From positions 62,001 to 126,000 of the forward strand of contig NZ_RFFN01000006.1 in the NCBI RefSeq assembly GCF_003696315.1: a DNA stretch of 64,000 bases, in the 5' to 3' direction. The notes under the pieces were generated by a model. That model had not been told where the DNA came from, did not search any database, and was given only the letters and a program-made list of their open reading frames with translations. The first letter of the stretch is position 1, and each line of letters starts with the position of its first letter. Below are positions 39,093-47,836 of the stretch, in pieces. Source of the stretch: Pseudomonas songnenensis. Its GTDB lineage: Bacteria; Pseudomonadota; Gammaproteobacteria; Pseudomonadales; Pseudomonadaceae. A program made the translations under genes and the position numbers.

Positions 39093-40409
39093 ATGCGCAT
39101 TTCTACCGTGCAAGCGTTCAATAACGGCGTCGCCGGGTTGCAGCGTAACTATGCCAACGCGACTCGTACGCAGGAGCAGATCAGTACTGGTAACCGCATT
39201 CTCACGCCGGCAGACGATCCGGTCGCTTCGGTACGCCTGCTGCAGCTGGAGCAGCAACAGAACGTATTGAGCCAGTACAACTCCAATCTGACCGCCGCGA
39301 AGAACAGCCTCACGCAGGAGGAAGTTACCCTCAATTCGGTGAATACCGTTTTGCAGCGAGTGCGAGAGCTGGCGGTGCAGGCGGGTAATGGAGGCTTGAG
39401 CGCTGACGATCGCAAGTCGATAGCAGCGGAGCTTACTGAGCGCGAGGACGAACTGCTTTCACTGATGAACACCCGTAACGCCCGTGGCGAGTATCTGTTT
39501 TCGGGTTTTCAGGGAAAGACCCAGCCGTTTGTGCGCGATGGTGCTGGTAGTTATAGTTACCAGGGAGACGAGGGACAGCGGAAGCTGCAGATTGCCAGTT
39601 CGCTCAATATCCCGATCAGCGACAACGGTAAGGCAATTTTCCAGAACATTACCAATGCTGGTCGTTTGACAACCGCTCCAGTCTTTAACGCGAACGCGCC
39701 AGTAACAAGCACCTTGGCTGTCTCAGCGCCGCTAGTAAGCGATGAGGTGGCTTTTTCGGGAGCGGAGCCGTTTCCGGCAGAGGGCATTGAGCTTGAATTC
39801 CAAGGAGATGGAACATATGCCATTTATCAGCTGCCAAGGGCAGTTGCTCCCGCGACTGACACCGTTTTAGCCACTAATCTGTCGATGGATAGTGATCCTC
39901 AGAAAAGCGACAAATTAGTGTTCCGAGGCGTTACGGTACACCTTGACGGGACACCAGCTGACGGAGACAGGGTTGCGATAGTGCCCGGCAGGATCTCCGG
40001 CATAGATGCCGATGGAAATATTACTCGCGATCCCGACATTAATCCGATGCAGAACAAGCAGGGGATTCTCGACACCATTGCAAATCTTCGTTCTGCACTC
40101 GAGAATCCTAATACTAACGGCAATGGCGTTCGCGACGCCGTTGCCGTAGCGCTTACCAACCTCGATCACGGCATGATCAGCGTCGACGCGGCGCGCGGTA
40201 ACATCGGCGCACGGCTCAACGTAATCGAGACTACGCAGACCGATAACGAGGATGTGACATTGGTGAACAAGTCTGTTCAGGCCGAGCTGCGCGAACTCGA
40301 TTACGCCGAAGCCCTTTCCAGATTGTCATTCCAGACCATCATTCTCGAGGCAGCGCAGCAGAGCTACGTCAAAATCAGTGGTCTGAACCTGTTCAACGCC
40401 ATGCGCTGA
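39093..40409 (+). CDS. flgL: Flagellar hook-associated protein FlgL
   Basis: FlgL is the second hook-filament junction protein. The 438-residue product has the conserved N-terminus MRISTVQAFNNGVAGLQRNY and ISTGNRILTPADDPVAS, and the C-terminal coiled region ELRELDYAEALSRLSFQTII. DNA at about 39660-40130, which encodes the surface domain, is visibly less GC-rich than the flanks and uses different codons. It is last in the flgF operon, and a terminator follows. Confidence 0.96.
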   Translation: MRISTVQAFNNGVAGLQRNYANATRTQEQISTGNRILTPADDPVASVRLLQLEQQQNVLSQYNSNLTAAKNSLTQEEVTLNSVNTVLQRVRELAVQAGNGGLSADDRKSIAAELTEREDELLSLMNTRNARGEYLFSGFQGKTQPFVRDGAGSYSYQGDEGQRKLQIASSLNIPISDNGKAIFQNITNAGRLTTAPVFNANAPVTSTLAVSAPLVSDEVAFSGAEPFPAEGIELEFQGDGTYAIYQLPRAVAPATDTVLATNLSMDSDPQKSDKLVFRGVTVHLDGTPADGDRVAIVPGRISGIDADGNITRDPDINPMQNKQGILDTIANLRSALENPNTNGNGVRDAVAVALTNLDHGMISVDAARGNIGARLNVIETTQTDNEDVTLVNKSVQAELRELDYAEALSRLSFQTIILEAAQQSYVKISGLNLFNAMR

Positions 40410-40417
40410 GAAGTTTG

Positions 40418-40449
40418 ACGAGGTTGGCAAAAATGCAGCCTCGTTTTTG
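40418..40449 (+). terminator. Rho-independent terminator of the flgF-flgL operon
   Basis: ACGAGGTTG and CAGCCTCGT pair (one G-T wobble) around GCAAAAATG, followed directly by TTTTT. It begins nine bases after flgL. Confidence 0.88.
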
Positions 40450-40529
40450 ACATCGGCAAACAGGCGGCTAGATTGGCTGACGCGGAGCAGGAAGTCCCGC
40501 ATAGACATTTCTCGGATAAGGACATCTCC

Positions 40530-40844
40530 ATGAACAAGGCTTTTCTTGCCGCTGCGGCGTTTGCCGTGCTTGCCAGTGTTTCCTTTGGCGCTCATGCCGC
40601 CACTCAATCTCAGCCCGCACCTGCACCAGTTGCCGCCGCCACCCAGGCGTCGGTGAACCTCAATACCGCTGATGCCGCCACACTTACCCGTGAGCTCAAA
40701 GGCATCGGTGCTACCAAAGCCAAGGCGATCGTCGATTACCGCGAAGAGCATGGCCCGTTCAGTTCGGTAGACGAACTGCTTGAAGTGAAAGGGATCGGCT
40801 CGGCAACCCTGGAAAAGATCCGTAGCCAGCTCAGCGTGCAGTAA
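40530..40844 (+). CDS. Secreted helix-hairpin-helix (ComEA-like) protein
   Basis: The 104-residue product has a signal peptide (MNKAFLAAAAFAVLASVSFGAHA), an Ala/Pro/Gln linker, and a ComEA-type helix-hairpin-helix pair (VNLNTADAATLTRELKGIG, then SVDELLEVKGIGSATLEKI). Such proteins bind DNA without sequence preference in the periplasm and aid uptake during transformation. AAGGA precedes the ATG. Natural competence is known in the stutzeri group, but this gene alone does not show it. Confidence 0.88.
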   Translation: MNKAFLAAAAFAVLASVSFGAHAATQSQPAPAPVAAATQASVNLNTADAATLTRELKGIGATKAKAIVDYREEHGPFSSVDELLEVKGIGSATLEKIRSQLSVQ

Positions 40845-40857
40845 GCGTGCAGCGCAG

Positions 40858-40885
40858 GGCCGGTCGCAAGGACCGGCCTCTTGTC
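40858..40885 (+). terminator. Terminator of the ComEA-like gene
   Basis: GGCCGGTC and GACCGGCC form an eight-base stem with loop GCAAG, 14 bases after the stop. The U-tract is weak (TCTTGTCC). Confidence 0.65.
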
Positions 40886-41131
40886 CATCCGTAACGCCGA
40901 ACGCCCTGTGCAACCACCAGTCAAAGTGCTTGTGAAGCCATTGACATTCCTCGGTTATGCACATTCGGAATAGCAAAATAGATGTTCTGCCTTGACTCTT
41001 GGTGTGTGTTTTTTCCTTTTCGTAAGTGATTGATTTGAAAGGTCTTACTGGGTTGGATAAAAAAGCGCCGATCTGTTGAGCAGCCCCGTGGGCAGGGCTT
41101 TTGCGGCGGTCATCCATAATCTGTTCACAAG

Positions 41132-41156
41132 GTTATCCACAGGTTCGGTGGATAAC
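41132..41156. repeat. Perfect inverted repeat with DnaA-box sequence
   Basis: GTTATCCAC and GTGGATAAC are perfect inverted copies around a seven-base spacer. The left arm with the next base reads TTATCCACA, the consensus DnaA box; the right arm is an eight-of-nine match in the opposite direction. It could bind DnaA or fold as an RNA hairpin ahead of the DUF1232 gene. Confidence 0.6.
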
Positions 41157-41196
41157 GTCCTCGAGGTCACGGATGACGCTGGCTGAAGGTGAGTCG

Positions 41197-41649
41197 ATGA
41201 AAGCTCCGTGGAATTTCCTGAGATATATGCCGCTGGCACAGCGCCTTATCAAGCGCGGAAAAATTCCTGCATTGTTGCTTGCAGTGGCACGCAAGTCATC
41301 GTCGAAGCGGGGGTTGCTGAAGGGCCTTCGAGAGGATCTGGCGTTGCTACAAGCGCTTTGCGTGGCGTGGTGGCGCGGTGAGTATCGGGCCATTAGTCCG
41401 AATGCGTTGATAGCGGTAGTGGCTGGCCTGCTGTATTTCCTGTCGCCCCTCGATGCCATTCCCGACTGGTTGCCTGGTCTCGGATTTGTTGACGATCTGG
41501 CCGTATTGGGCTGGGTAATGCGCAAATGGTCGGGAGAGATGGAAGCGTTCAAAGCATGGAGGCAGGCGCAGTCAGCCGAGCGCCAAGCTGGGTTGCTCAG
41601 GTTGCCCAAGCTCGATGAGCCCCAAAGTGATAACTCGCCACAAGTCTAA
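41197..41649 (+). CDS. YkvA family (DUF1232) membrane protein
   Basis: The 150-residue product has a basic N-terminal part and a central DUF1232 segment with LLYFLSPLDAIPDWLPGLGF, a likely membrane hairpin, followed by DDLAVLGWVMRKWSGEM. Its function is unknown. ATG 41197 has AAGGTGAG upstream; ATG 41173 with GAGG is an equally reasonable start adding eight residues. Confidence 0.85.
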   Translation: MKAPWNFLRYMPLAQRLIKRGKIPALLLAVARKSSSKRGLLKGLREDLALLQALCVAWWRGEYRAISPNALIAVVAGLLYFLSPLDAIPDWLPGLGFVDDLAVLGWVMRKWSGEMEAFKAWRQAQSAERQAGLLRLPKLDEPQSDNSPQV

Positions 41650-41805
41650 ACAGAGCACATCATTGGCCATCCGTTGGTCGGCGCTCGTCGGACATTTGCG
41701 GCACCATTCCCGATTCGCTATGCGTGCGGCAGCTTGGTAGCTTCAAGGAGCGGCGTGGGCTGTTAAGATTCCGCCCTCTTATCGAAGACGCCAAGGGAAA
41801 TTCGG

Positions 41806-42132
41806 ATGAATGTACAGGTCATCATGCGTGACGGCTCGCCGGAATACGCCGTTCTGCCATGGGACGAGTACCAGGCACTCCTCAACGCTGTCGGAGCGCG
41901 ACCGCCTGCAGCAGCTCCTGCTTCCCCGGGTGCACAGCCGCGTCCTTCGCTGAGCCAATTGCCGATGCTGCGCGACGCCAAGGGGCTCACCATGGAAGTA
42001 CTGGCGCGTGCGGTAGGCATCAGCCCGGCTTACCTGGCGTTAATCGAGGCAGGCGAGCGCGAGCCCGATACGGCGATTCGCCGCGCATTGGCCCGCGCAT
42101 TGGAAATCACCGGTTGGGAGGGGGACGCTTGA
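41806..42132 (+). CDS. XRE-type helix-turn-helix protein with an antitoxin-like N-terminus
   Basis: The 108-residue product has a short N-terminal segment (MNVQVIMRDGSPEYAVLPWD) of the kind seen in antitoxin-like proteins, a Pro/Ala linker, and a C-terminal Cro/C1 helix-turn-helix (MEVLARAVGISPAYLALIE). It overlaps the next gene through TTGA. It may autoregulate the three-gene cluster. A toxin-antitoxin role is possible, but no toxin fold is recognised next to it. Confidence 0.82.
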   Translation: MNVQVIMRDGSPEYAVLPWDEYQALLNAVGARPPAAAPASPGAQPRPSLSQLPMLRDAKGLTMEVLARAVGISPAYLALIEAGEREPDTAIRRALARALEITGWEGDA

Positions 42133-42497
42133 CGTCAGTATCCATCAGCCGCCAGCACTGGCAGGCTTTACTCGGTGAGCTTGATGCCGCACGTCGCCAG
42201 CGGCATCTGGTGACCTACCGGGCGCTAGTCGAGCGCCTTCAGTTGCCAACTCCCGCAATGCAGACACTGACCGCAGCGCTGGAGCATCTTGCCGCACTTG
42301 ATGCCCGTAGTGGGCGCCCGCTGCGTAGCGCGCTGGTCATCAGTCAGGGCGCTAGCCGTTTACCACGTCCGGGCTTTTTCGAGTGCGCCGCGAGCCTGGG
42401 GCGCTTCTCCGGAGCCATCGACGGTACTGCTGCTGCGTCCTGGCATGCAGGCGAAGTGGCGCGGGTGTTCGAGTTCGAATATCCGGAGGAAGACTGA
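42129..42497 (+). CDS. Conserved protein of unknown function (TTG start)
   Basis: The open frame from TTG 42129 encodes 122 residues (beginning LTSVSISRQHWQALLGELDA) and ends at 42497. GGGAGGGGGA lies just upstream and the TTG overlaps the previous stop, so TTG is preferred over in-frame ATGs inside the XRE gene. The N-terminal half is helical; the rest includes SALVISQGASRLPRPGFFEC and an acidic end (FEFEYPEED). I do not recognise a family with a known function. Confidence 0.7.
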   Translation: MTSVSISRQHWQALLGELDAARRQRHLVTYRALVERLQLPTPAMQTLTAALEHLAALDARSGRPLRSALVISQGASRLPRPGFFECAASLGRFSGAIDGTAAASWHAGEVARVFEFEYPEED

Positions 42498-42964
42498 TGC
42501 TGTGGAAACTGCGTGCGAGGCTCGGTTACTTCACCGCTCGCAAGTTGATGACTTCCCGTTATGCCGTCCAGCAACCGAAACTCTGGAGCTGGATGGAGGG
42601 TCAGTTTGCGCGTATGGCGGCTCTGGGAGACGTCGGTGCGCAAAGCTTCTACGGGCATATTCTGTATTTTCGCGGCCGAGGTCATGGCGCCAAGCAGGAG
42701 GGTGTTCGCTTGTTGCGCCTTGCGGCCAAGGCGGGCGACGTGAAAGCTGCCTACCAGATGGGGGTTGTCAGCCTGAGCGAAGATGCGTCACATGGGCCGG
42801 ATGGCAGCGAGGCGGCTCGCTGGTGGTCCCAGGCCGCCGAAGCGGGACATCCTCTGGCGGCCGTTCGACTCGAGCAGTTATATCGCGCCGGAGGTCACGG
42901 TCTGGCTGCTGACTCCCAGAAGGCCGACAGTTACAAGGCGAAGGCGGCTCAGCTGGGGCTGTAA
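42497..42964 (+). CDS. Sel1-like repeat protein
   Basis: The 155-residue product has two or three Sel1/TPR-like repeats (GVRLLRLAAKAGDVKAAYQMG, EAARWWSQAAEAGHPLAAVRLE), which usually mediate protein contacts. There is no signal peptide; the N-terminus is basic (MLWKLRARLGYFTARKLM). The ATG overlaps the previous stop as TGATG, so the three genes 41806-42964 are translationally coupled. A terminator follows. Confidence 0.85.
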   Translation: MLWKLRARLGYFTARKLMTSRYAVQQPKLWSWMEGQFARMAALGDVGAQSFYGHILYFRGRGHGAKQEGVRLLRLAAKAGDVKAAYQMGVVSLSEDASHGPDGSEAARWWSQAAEAGHPLAAVRLEQLYRAGGHGLAADSQKADSYKAKAAQLGL

Positions 42965-43057
42965 ATATCGCGCTACGGCGCGCCTGCATTGATCGAACGG
43001 TCTCAGCGTGCTCAACGGTTTGGTGACCCTCATGGGGCTCTCTGCCGTTAAAGAGAA

Positions 43058-43084
43058 AGGGCCACGACTGTGGCCCTAGATTTT
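43058..43084. terminator. Rho-independent terminator between Sel1 gene and prc
   Basis: AGGGCCAC and GTGGCCCT form an eight-base stem around GACT, followed by AGATTTT on the plus strand and flanked on the left by AGAGAA. It serves the rightward Sel1 operon and perhaps prc from the other side. Confidence 0.75.
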
Positions 43085-43134
43085 CCCGCGCTGGAGCGAT
43101 GCCGCTTTGGTAAAGCTGAACGCCCTGTCTGCTG

Positions 43135-45219
43135 TCAGTGCTTGGCCATTGCCGAGCTGAGACCGAGGTAGTCCAGAAGGATTCGTCCACTTTCGGAAAG
43201 GTACGCATCGTCTTCGGGCTTGGGTTTGTCCGTTTCCTTATGCGGCGTGGTTTCGTCTTCCTTCTCCAGTTTGGCCAATGGCTGCTCGCCTTTGGCCAGG
43301 CGCAGCGCGTTCTCCAACGCCAGCTGGCGCTTCTCGATATCCGCCTGCTGAGCGCGGCGTTTATCTTCATTGAGGCTGACCGTGGTGTCGTGCATCAGCT
43401 CCTGAGCAAGCGCCAAGCGATCACGGGTGAAGACGAAGTCCGGGTTCTCGCCTGTGCGTGCCTCATGGCGCGCCTTTAGCTCGGCAAGGAACGGCTTGAA
43501 CGGGTTCATGTCCGGGTTGATTGCCGCGCGGATGCTGTCCCACGGCAGCGCTTCCGGCAGCGCACTCTCACCGATTTCCTTGGTGTCGACATCGGCAGGG
43601 TAGGTGATATCCGGGATCACGCCCTGATGCTGTGTGCTCTGCCCGGAGACACGGTAGAACTTGGCCAGGGTAAGCTTCAGTTCGCCGTGGTTAAGGGGCT
43701 GGATGGTCTGTACCGTGCCCTTGCCGAAGGTCTGGCCACCGAGAATCAGCGCACGGTGATAGTCCTGCATGGCGCCGGCGAAGATCTCCGATGCGGATGC
43801 AGAGAGGCGATTGACCAGAACGGCCAGCGGCCCCTTGTAATAGGCGCCGGTTTGTTCGTCGGCGAGCACGTCCACGCGACCATCGCTGTTGCGCACCAAT
43901 ACGGTTGGGCCTTGATCGATGAACAAGCCAGTAAGCTCGGTGGCCTCTTGCAGCGAGCCGCCGCCATTGTTGCGCAGGTCGATGACCACGCCATCGACCT
44001 TTTCGGCTTCGAGTTCCGAGAGCAGTTTCTTCACATCGCGAGTGGTGCTCTTGTAGTTCTGGTCACCGGCACGCAGGGCCTTGAAGTCCAGGTAGAACGC
44101 TGGGATCTCGATAACGCCAAGCTTGAAGCTCTGGCCCTGATGCTCAAGGTTCAGCACCGACTTCTTCGCGGCCTGTTCCTCGAGCTTCACGGCTTCGCGG
44201 GTAATGGCGACCACCTTGCTGCTCTGATCATTCGGCGCATTGCTCGCCGGGATGACTTCCAGGCGAACGACCGAGCCTTTCGGGCCGCGGATGAGCTTGA
44301 CCACCTCGTCCAGGCGCCAGCCGATCACATCGACCATTTCGTCGTTGGCCTGACCAACCCCGACGATCTTGTCCGCTGGCGCCAGCTGCTTGCTCTTCTC
44401 GGCTGGGCCGGCCGGAACCAGGCGCACGATCTTGACGTGCTCGTTGTCACTCTGCAGCACCGCACCGATGCCTTCCAGCGACAGGCTCATATTGATGTCG
44501 AAGTTCTCCGCATTATCCGGAGACAGGTACTGAGTATGCGGATCGTAGGACTGGGCGAACGCGTTGATGTAGGTCTGGAACACGTCCTCGCCGCGCGTCT
44601 GGTTCAGGCGCGCCAGCTGGTTCTTGTAACGCTTGGTCAGCAGCTCCTCGATGGCCTTGGGCTCCTTGCCGGCCAGCTTCAAACGCAGAACCTCGTCCTT
44701 GACACGCTTACGCCAAAGGTCGTCGAGCTCGGCCATGTTCTTGGCCCATGCGGCTTTCTCGCGATCGATCAGCAGCTCTTCATCCTTGGTGAAATCAAAG
44801 CTGCCGACGCCTTTGTCGAGCAGGCCTAGCGCGTAATTGAGGCGATTCTGCAACCGCTCCAAGTGGCGCTTGTAGATGGCAAAGCCTGGCTCGAGATTTC
44901 CGCCTTTAAGGAAATCATCGAACTGGTTGCGCCACTTGCCGAACTCTTCGAGGTCGGATGCCAGGAAGTAGCTGCGCGACGGGTCGAGCATCTGAATATA
45001 GCTGTCGAAGATCTTCGCCGAGCGCGCATCGTTCAGCGGTGGTTTGTTGTAGTGATGACGCTTGAGCAGCTCGACGACGTTCAGGCTGGCGATCACCTGG
45101 TCACGATCAGGTTGCAGGTAGTCCCAGTTCTCCGGCGTGCTGACGGCTTTGGCCATCGCCAGGGAGGCATGGAGGCCGAAAAGAACGGCGAGAACGGTGC
45201 AGGTCAGCGTACGTTTCAT
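43135..45219 (-). CDS. prc: Carboxy-terminal processing protease Prc (Tsp)
   Basis: Prc is a periplasmic serine protease that degrades proteins from exposed C-termini. The 694-residue product has a signal peptide (MKRTLTCTVLAVLFGLHASLAMA), an N-terminal helical region, a PDZ domain near residues 240-325, and the catalytic Ser475 (LSASASEIFAGAMQDY) with Lys500 (FGKGTVQ). In P. aeruginosa it is AlgO, which takes part in anti-sigma MucA degradation and thus AlgU activity. An upstream in-frame ATG (45255) is possible. Confidence 0.95.
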   Translation of the reverse strand: MKRTLTCTVLAVLFGLHASLAMAKAVSTPENWDYLQPDRDQVIASLNVVELLKRHHYNKPPLNDARSAKIFDSYIQMLDPSRSYFLASDLEEFGKWRNQFDDFLKGGNLEPGFAIYKRHLERLQNRLNYALGLLDKGVGSFDFTKDEELLIDREKAAWAKNMAELDDLWRKRVKDEVLRLKLAGKEPKAIEELLTKRYKNQLARLNQTRGEDVFQTYINAFAQSYDPHTQYLSPDNAENFDINMSLSLEGIGAVLQSDNEHVKIVRLVPAGPAEKSKQLAPADKIVGVGQANDEMVDVIGWRLDEVVKLIRGPKGSVVRLEVIPASNAPNDQSSKVVAITREAVKLEEQAAKKSVLNLEHQGQSFKLGVIEIPAFYLDFKALRAGDQNYKSTTRDVKKLLSELEAEKVDGVVIDLRNNGGGSLQEATELTGLFIDQGPTVLVRNSDGRVDVLADEQTGAYYKGPLAVLVNRLSASASEIFAGAMQDYHRALILGGQTFGKGTVQTIQPLNHGELKLTLAKFYRVSGQSTQHQGVIPDITYPADVDTKEIGESALPEALPWDSIRAAINPDMNPFKPFLAELKARHEARTGENPDFVFTRDRLALAQELMHDTTVSLNEDKRRAQQADIEKRQLALENALRLAKGEQPLAKLEKEDETTPHKETDKPKPEDDAYLSESGRILLDYLGLSSAMAKH

Positions 45220-45392
45220 GGCTTGGGGGCGACGTAAGGCTAGGGAATAACGCATATTAGGCCATCTAAAGTAGGCGCCGGTTCGGTTTCCGTCCGGCGG
45301 TGGAAAGCACAAGCCCGATGGTAAAGGTGGTCAAAGAAGGCCAGCGAGCGATCAGTTGGGTGGGCATAGATATGAACCACTATGGAGGCAGC

Positions 45393-46355
45393 ATGAAGGC
45401 ATTGCAAGGTATCGAGGGGCATCTGGAGTGGGCCGAACGACCGGCTCCGGCGTGCGGCGAAGGCGAAGTCCGTATCCGCGTCGCTGCCGCTGGGCTGAAC
45501 CGCGCGGACCTGCTGCAACGCGCTGGGCATTATCCGCCGCCAGCAGGTGTTACCGACATCCTGGGCCTGGAGTGTGCGGGTGTGATTGCTGAAGTAAACG
45601 GGCGCAGCCGCTGGAAGGTCGGCGATCGTGTGTGCACGCTGCTGGCTGGCGGTGGCATGGCTGAAGAGGTGGTAGTCGATGCGCGCCACGCACTGCCGGT
45701 TCCCGATGGCATGACGCTGCACGAAGCGGCGGTGATTCCCGAGGTATACGCCACGGCCTGGCTGAATCTCTATCGGCTTGGCGCGCTGCTGGCCGGTGAC
45801 AAGGTGCTCTTGCATGCTGGCGCGAGTGGCGTCGGTTCGGCGGCGATCCAGCTGTGCAAGGCGTTCGGCAATCCGTGCTGGGTCAGTGTCGGCTCGGCTG
45901 AGCGTCTGGCGTACTGCGAATCGCTGGGTGCTCAGGGTGGCGTGCTGCGTGGCGACTCGCTTGAAGCGCTGCGCGATTTCGGCCCGTTCGACATGATCCT
46001 CGATCCCGTGGGCGCCAAGTACGCCGCGCTTAACATGCAGCTGTTGGGGATGGACGGGCGCTGGGTGATGATCGGCCTTATGGGTGGACGCAAGGCCGAG
46101 ATGGATCTTGCCGGGCTGCTGGCCAAGCGCATCCAGTTGATTGGCTCGACGTTGCGCAGCCGGGATGCCGACTACAAAGCGGGGCTGCTGGCAGAAATGG
46201 AGGAGAAAGTCTGGCCGCTGTTTGCCCAGGGCAAGCTTTCGCCGCGTCTGGAGCAAACCTTCGCCATTGGAGACGCAGAGGCGGCATTCGCCGCGCTCGC
46301 CAGCAACACCGTTTCCGGGAAGGTGGCGCTGGTGATCGATAGCGCACTTTCCTGA
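45393..46355 (+). CDS. NAD(P)H quinone oxidoreductase, PIG3 family
   Basis: This medium-chain reductase family reduces quinones with NADPH. The 320-residue product has the GroES-like domain (AAGLNRADLLQRAGHYPPPAGV) and a Rossmann domain with LLHAGASGVGSAAIQLCKA. It lacks the zinc-binding cysteines of alcohol dehydrogenases and carries the PIG3-type RSRDADYKAGLL segment. GGAGG sits four bases upstream of ATG 45393; an in-frame ATG at 45372 is a less likely start. It is divergent from prc. Confidence 0.9.
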   Translation: MKALQGIEGHLEWAERPAPACGEGEVRIRVAAAGLNRADLLQRAGHYPPPAGVTDILGLECAGVIAEVNGRSRWKVGDRVCTLLAGGGMAEEVVVDARHALPVPDGMTLHEAAVIPEVYATAWLNLYRLGALLAGDKVLLHAGASGVGSAAIQLCKAFGNPCWVSVGSAERLAYCESLGAQGGVLRGDSLEALRDFGPFDMILDPVGAKYAALNMQLLGMDGRWVMIGLMGGRKAEMDLAGLLAKRIQLIGSTLRSRDADYKAGLLAEMEEKVWPLFAQGKLSPRLEQTFAIGDAEAAFAALASNTVSGKVALVIDSALS

Positions 46356-46427
46356 CGCGACCATGTACTGATCCAGACGGATCACTGCACCGCGATGAGC
46401 AGGCGGGCCCGCTCATCGCGGCTCCGT

Positions 46428-47717
46428 TCAGGGCAGCTGGCTGCTGTTGTAGAAGGCGGTGAGTACCTTCACCAGATGTGCCAGGTCCTGGCTGCCAGCG
46501 AGTTCGCGAATTGAATGCATGGCGAAGGTCGGCAGACCGATGTCGACGGTGCGCACGCCCAGCTGGCTCGCCGTAATAGGGCCGATGGTCGAGCCGCAAC
46601 CCATATCACTACGGGTGACGAAGCTCTGCACCGGCACTTCGTTTTCCAGGCAGAGATGGCGGAAATACCCTGCGGTTTCGCTGTTGGTGGCGTAGCGCTG
46701 ATTGTTGTTGACCTTGATCACCGGGCCGGCATTGAGCTTCGGCCCGTGGTTGCCGTCGTGCTTGTCGGCGTAGTTGGGGTGCACCGCATGGGCATTGTCG
46801 GCCGAGATCAGCAGGGAGTGGCTGATCGTGCGCTGGAAGTCATCTTCTTCCGGCAGCAGGCGGCGCAGCACCTGTTCGAGGAAGGGCCCGTCCGCGCCGC
46901 AGAGCGAGGTGGAACCCACCTCTTCATGGTCGGTGCAGACCAGCACGCAGCTGTGTTCGGGCTCAGCGTTCAGCAACGCCTGCAACCCGGCGAAGCAGGA
47001 GAGCAGGTTGTCCAGGCGGGCGCCGGCGATGAAGTCACCATGCAGGCCGATGACCGCTGCAGGCTGGGTATCGTAAAAGCTCAGTTCGAAGTCCAGGATC
47101 ACATCGGCGACCAGCCCATGCTCGCGCCCCAGCTGATCGGCCAGCAGTGCGCGGAAATCCGGGCTTTCCTGGCTGGCGATCTGCGCAAGGATTGGCGGTA
47201 GCTCGTTCTGGGCGTTGATCGCCCAACCCTGATTGGCCTCCCGGTTCAGGTGGATCGCCAGGTTCGGAATCGTCGCGATGGGCACCTTGAAGTTGATGAG
47301 CTGGCTTTCGATGCGGCCATCCCGGCTGTAGGTGACGCGCCCGGCCAGTGACAGATCGCGGTCGAACCAGGGGGCGAGCAGGGCGCCGCCATACACCTCC
47401 ACACCGAGTTGCCAGAAGCCCTGACGTTGCAGCTCCGGTTGCGGCTTGACTCGTAGACAAGGGCTATCGGTGTGCGCGCCGACCAGGCGCAGACCGTGCT
47501 CGACGAGCGGCTTGCTGCCCAGTTGGAAGGCAATGATGGCCGAGTCGTTACGGGTGACGTAGTAGCGCCCGCCGACCTCGGTATGCCAGACCTCGCGTTC
47601 ATCCAGCGCACGGTAGCCGGCAGCTTGCAGTGCCTGGACGAGGTTCTCGGTGGCATGGAAAGGGGTAGGCGACGCCTGCAGATAATCGATCAGGCCTTGA
47701 TTGAGAGCTTTGCGCAT
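46428..47717 (-). CDS. apeB: M18 family aminopeptidase
   Basis: This cytosolic metallopeptidase removes acidic or neutral N-terminal residues. The 429-residue product has the M18 metal-ligand motifs [50 protein letters not shown] and a final MHSIRE. The length is that of ApeB. It is followed on the same strand by rluA-minEDC read in the same direction, though transcribed separately. Confidence 0.95.
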   Translation of the reverse strand: MRKALNQGLIDYLQASPTPFHATENLVQALQAAGYRALDEREVWHTEVGGRYYVTRNDSAIIAFQLGSKPLVEHGLRLVGAHTDSPCLRVKPQPELQRQGFWQLGVEVYGGALLAPWFDRDLSLAGRVTYSRDGRIESQLINFKVPIATIPNLAIHLNREANQGWAINAQNELPPILAQIASQESPDFRALLADQLGREHGLVADVILDFELSFYDTQPAAVIGLHGDFIAGARLDNLLSCFAGLQALLNAEPEHSCVLVCTDHEEVGSTSLCGADGPFLEQVLRRLLPEEDDFQRTISHSLLISADNAHAVHPNYADKHDGNHGPKLNAGPVIKVNNNQRYATNSETAGYFRHLCLENEVPVQSFVTRSDMGCGSTIGPITASQLGVRTVDIGLPTFAMHSIRELAGSQDLAHLVKVLTAFYNSSQLP

Positions 47718-47836
47718 TTCGGACTCCGGACTGCCAGGCCACGAAGTCTATAGCATTCGCCACCGGCGAATAAGCGCACCGGCAACTGCTTCGCGCTTCG
47801 GGTGAGCAGGATGCAGGCGGGCAGAGGTGGCCACTA

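Larger units (their letters stand above)
40845..41196. other. Intergenic region with hairpins and a DnaA-box-like repeat
   Basis: These 352 bases hold a terminator at 40858-40885, an AT-rich stretch around 40940-41040, a second GC hairpin (AGCCC/GGGCT at about 41082-41099, then TTTT), and a perfect inverted repeat at 41132-41156 that resembles paired DnaA boxes. No gene is seen apart from the following CDS, whose alternative start is ATG 41173. Confidence 0.55.
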
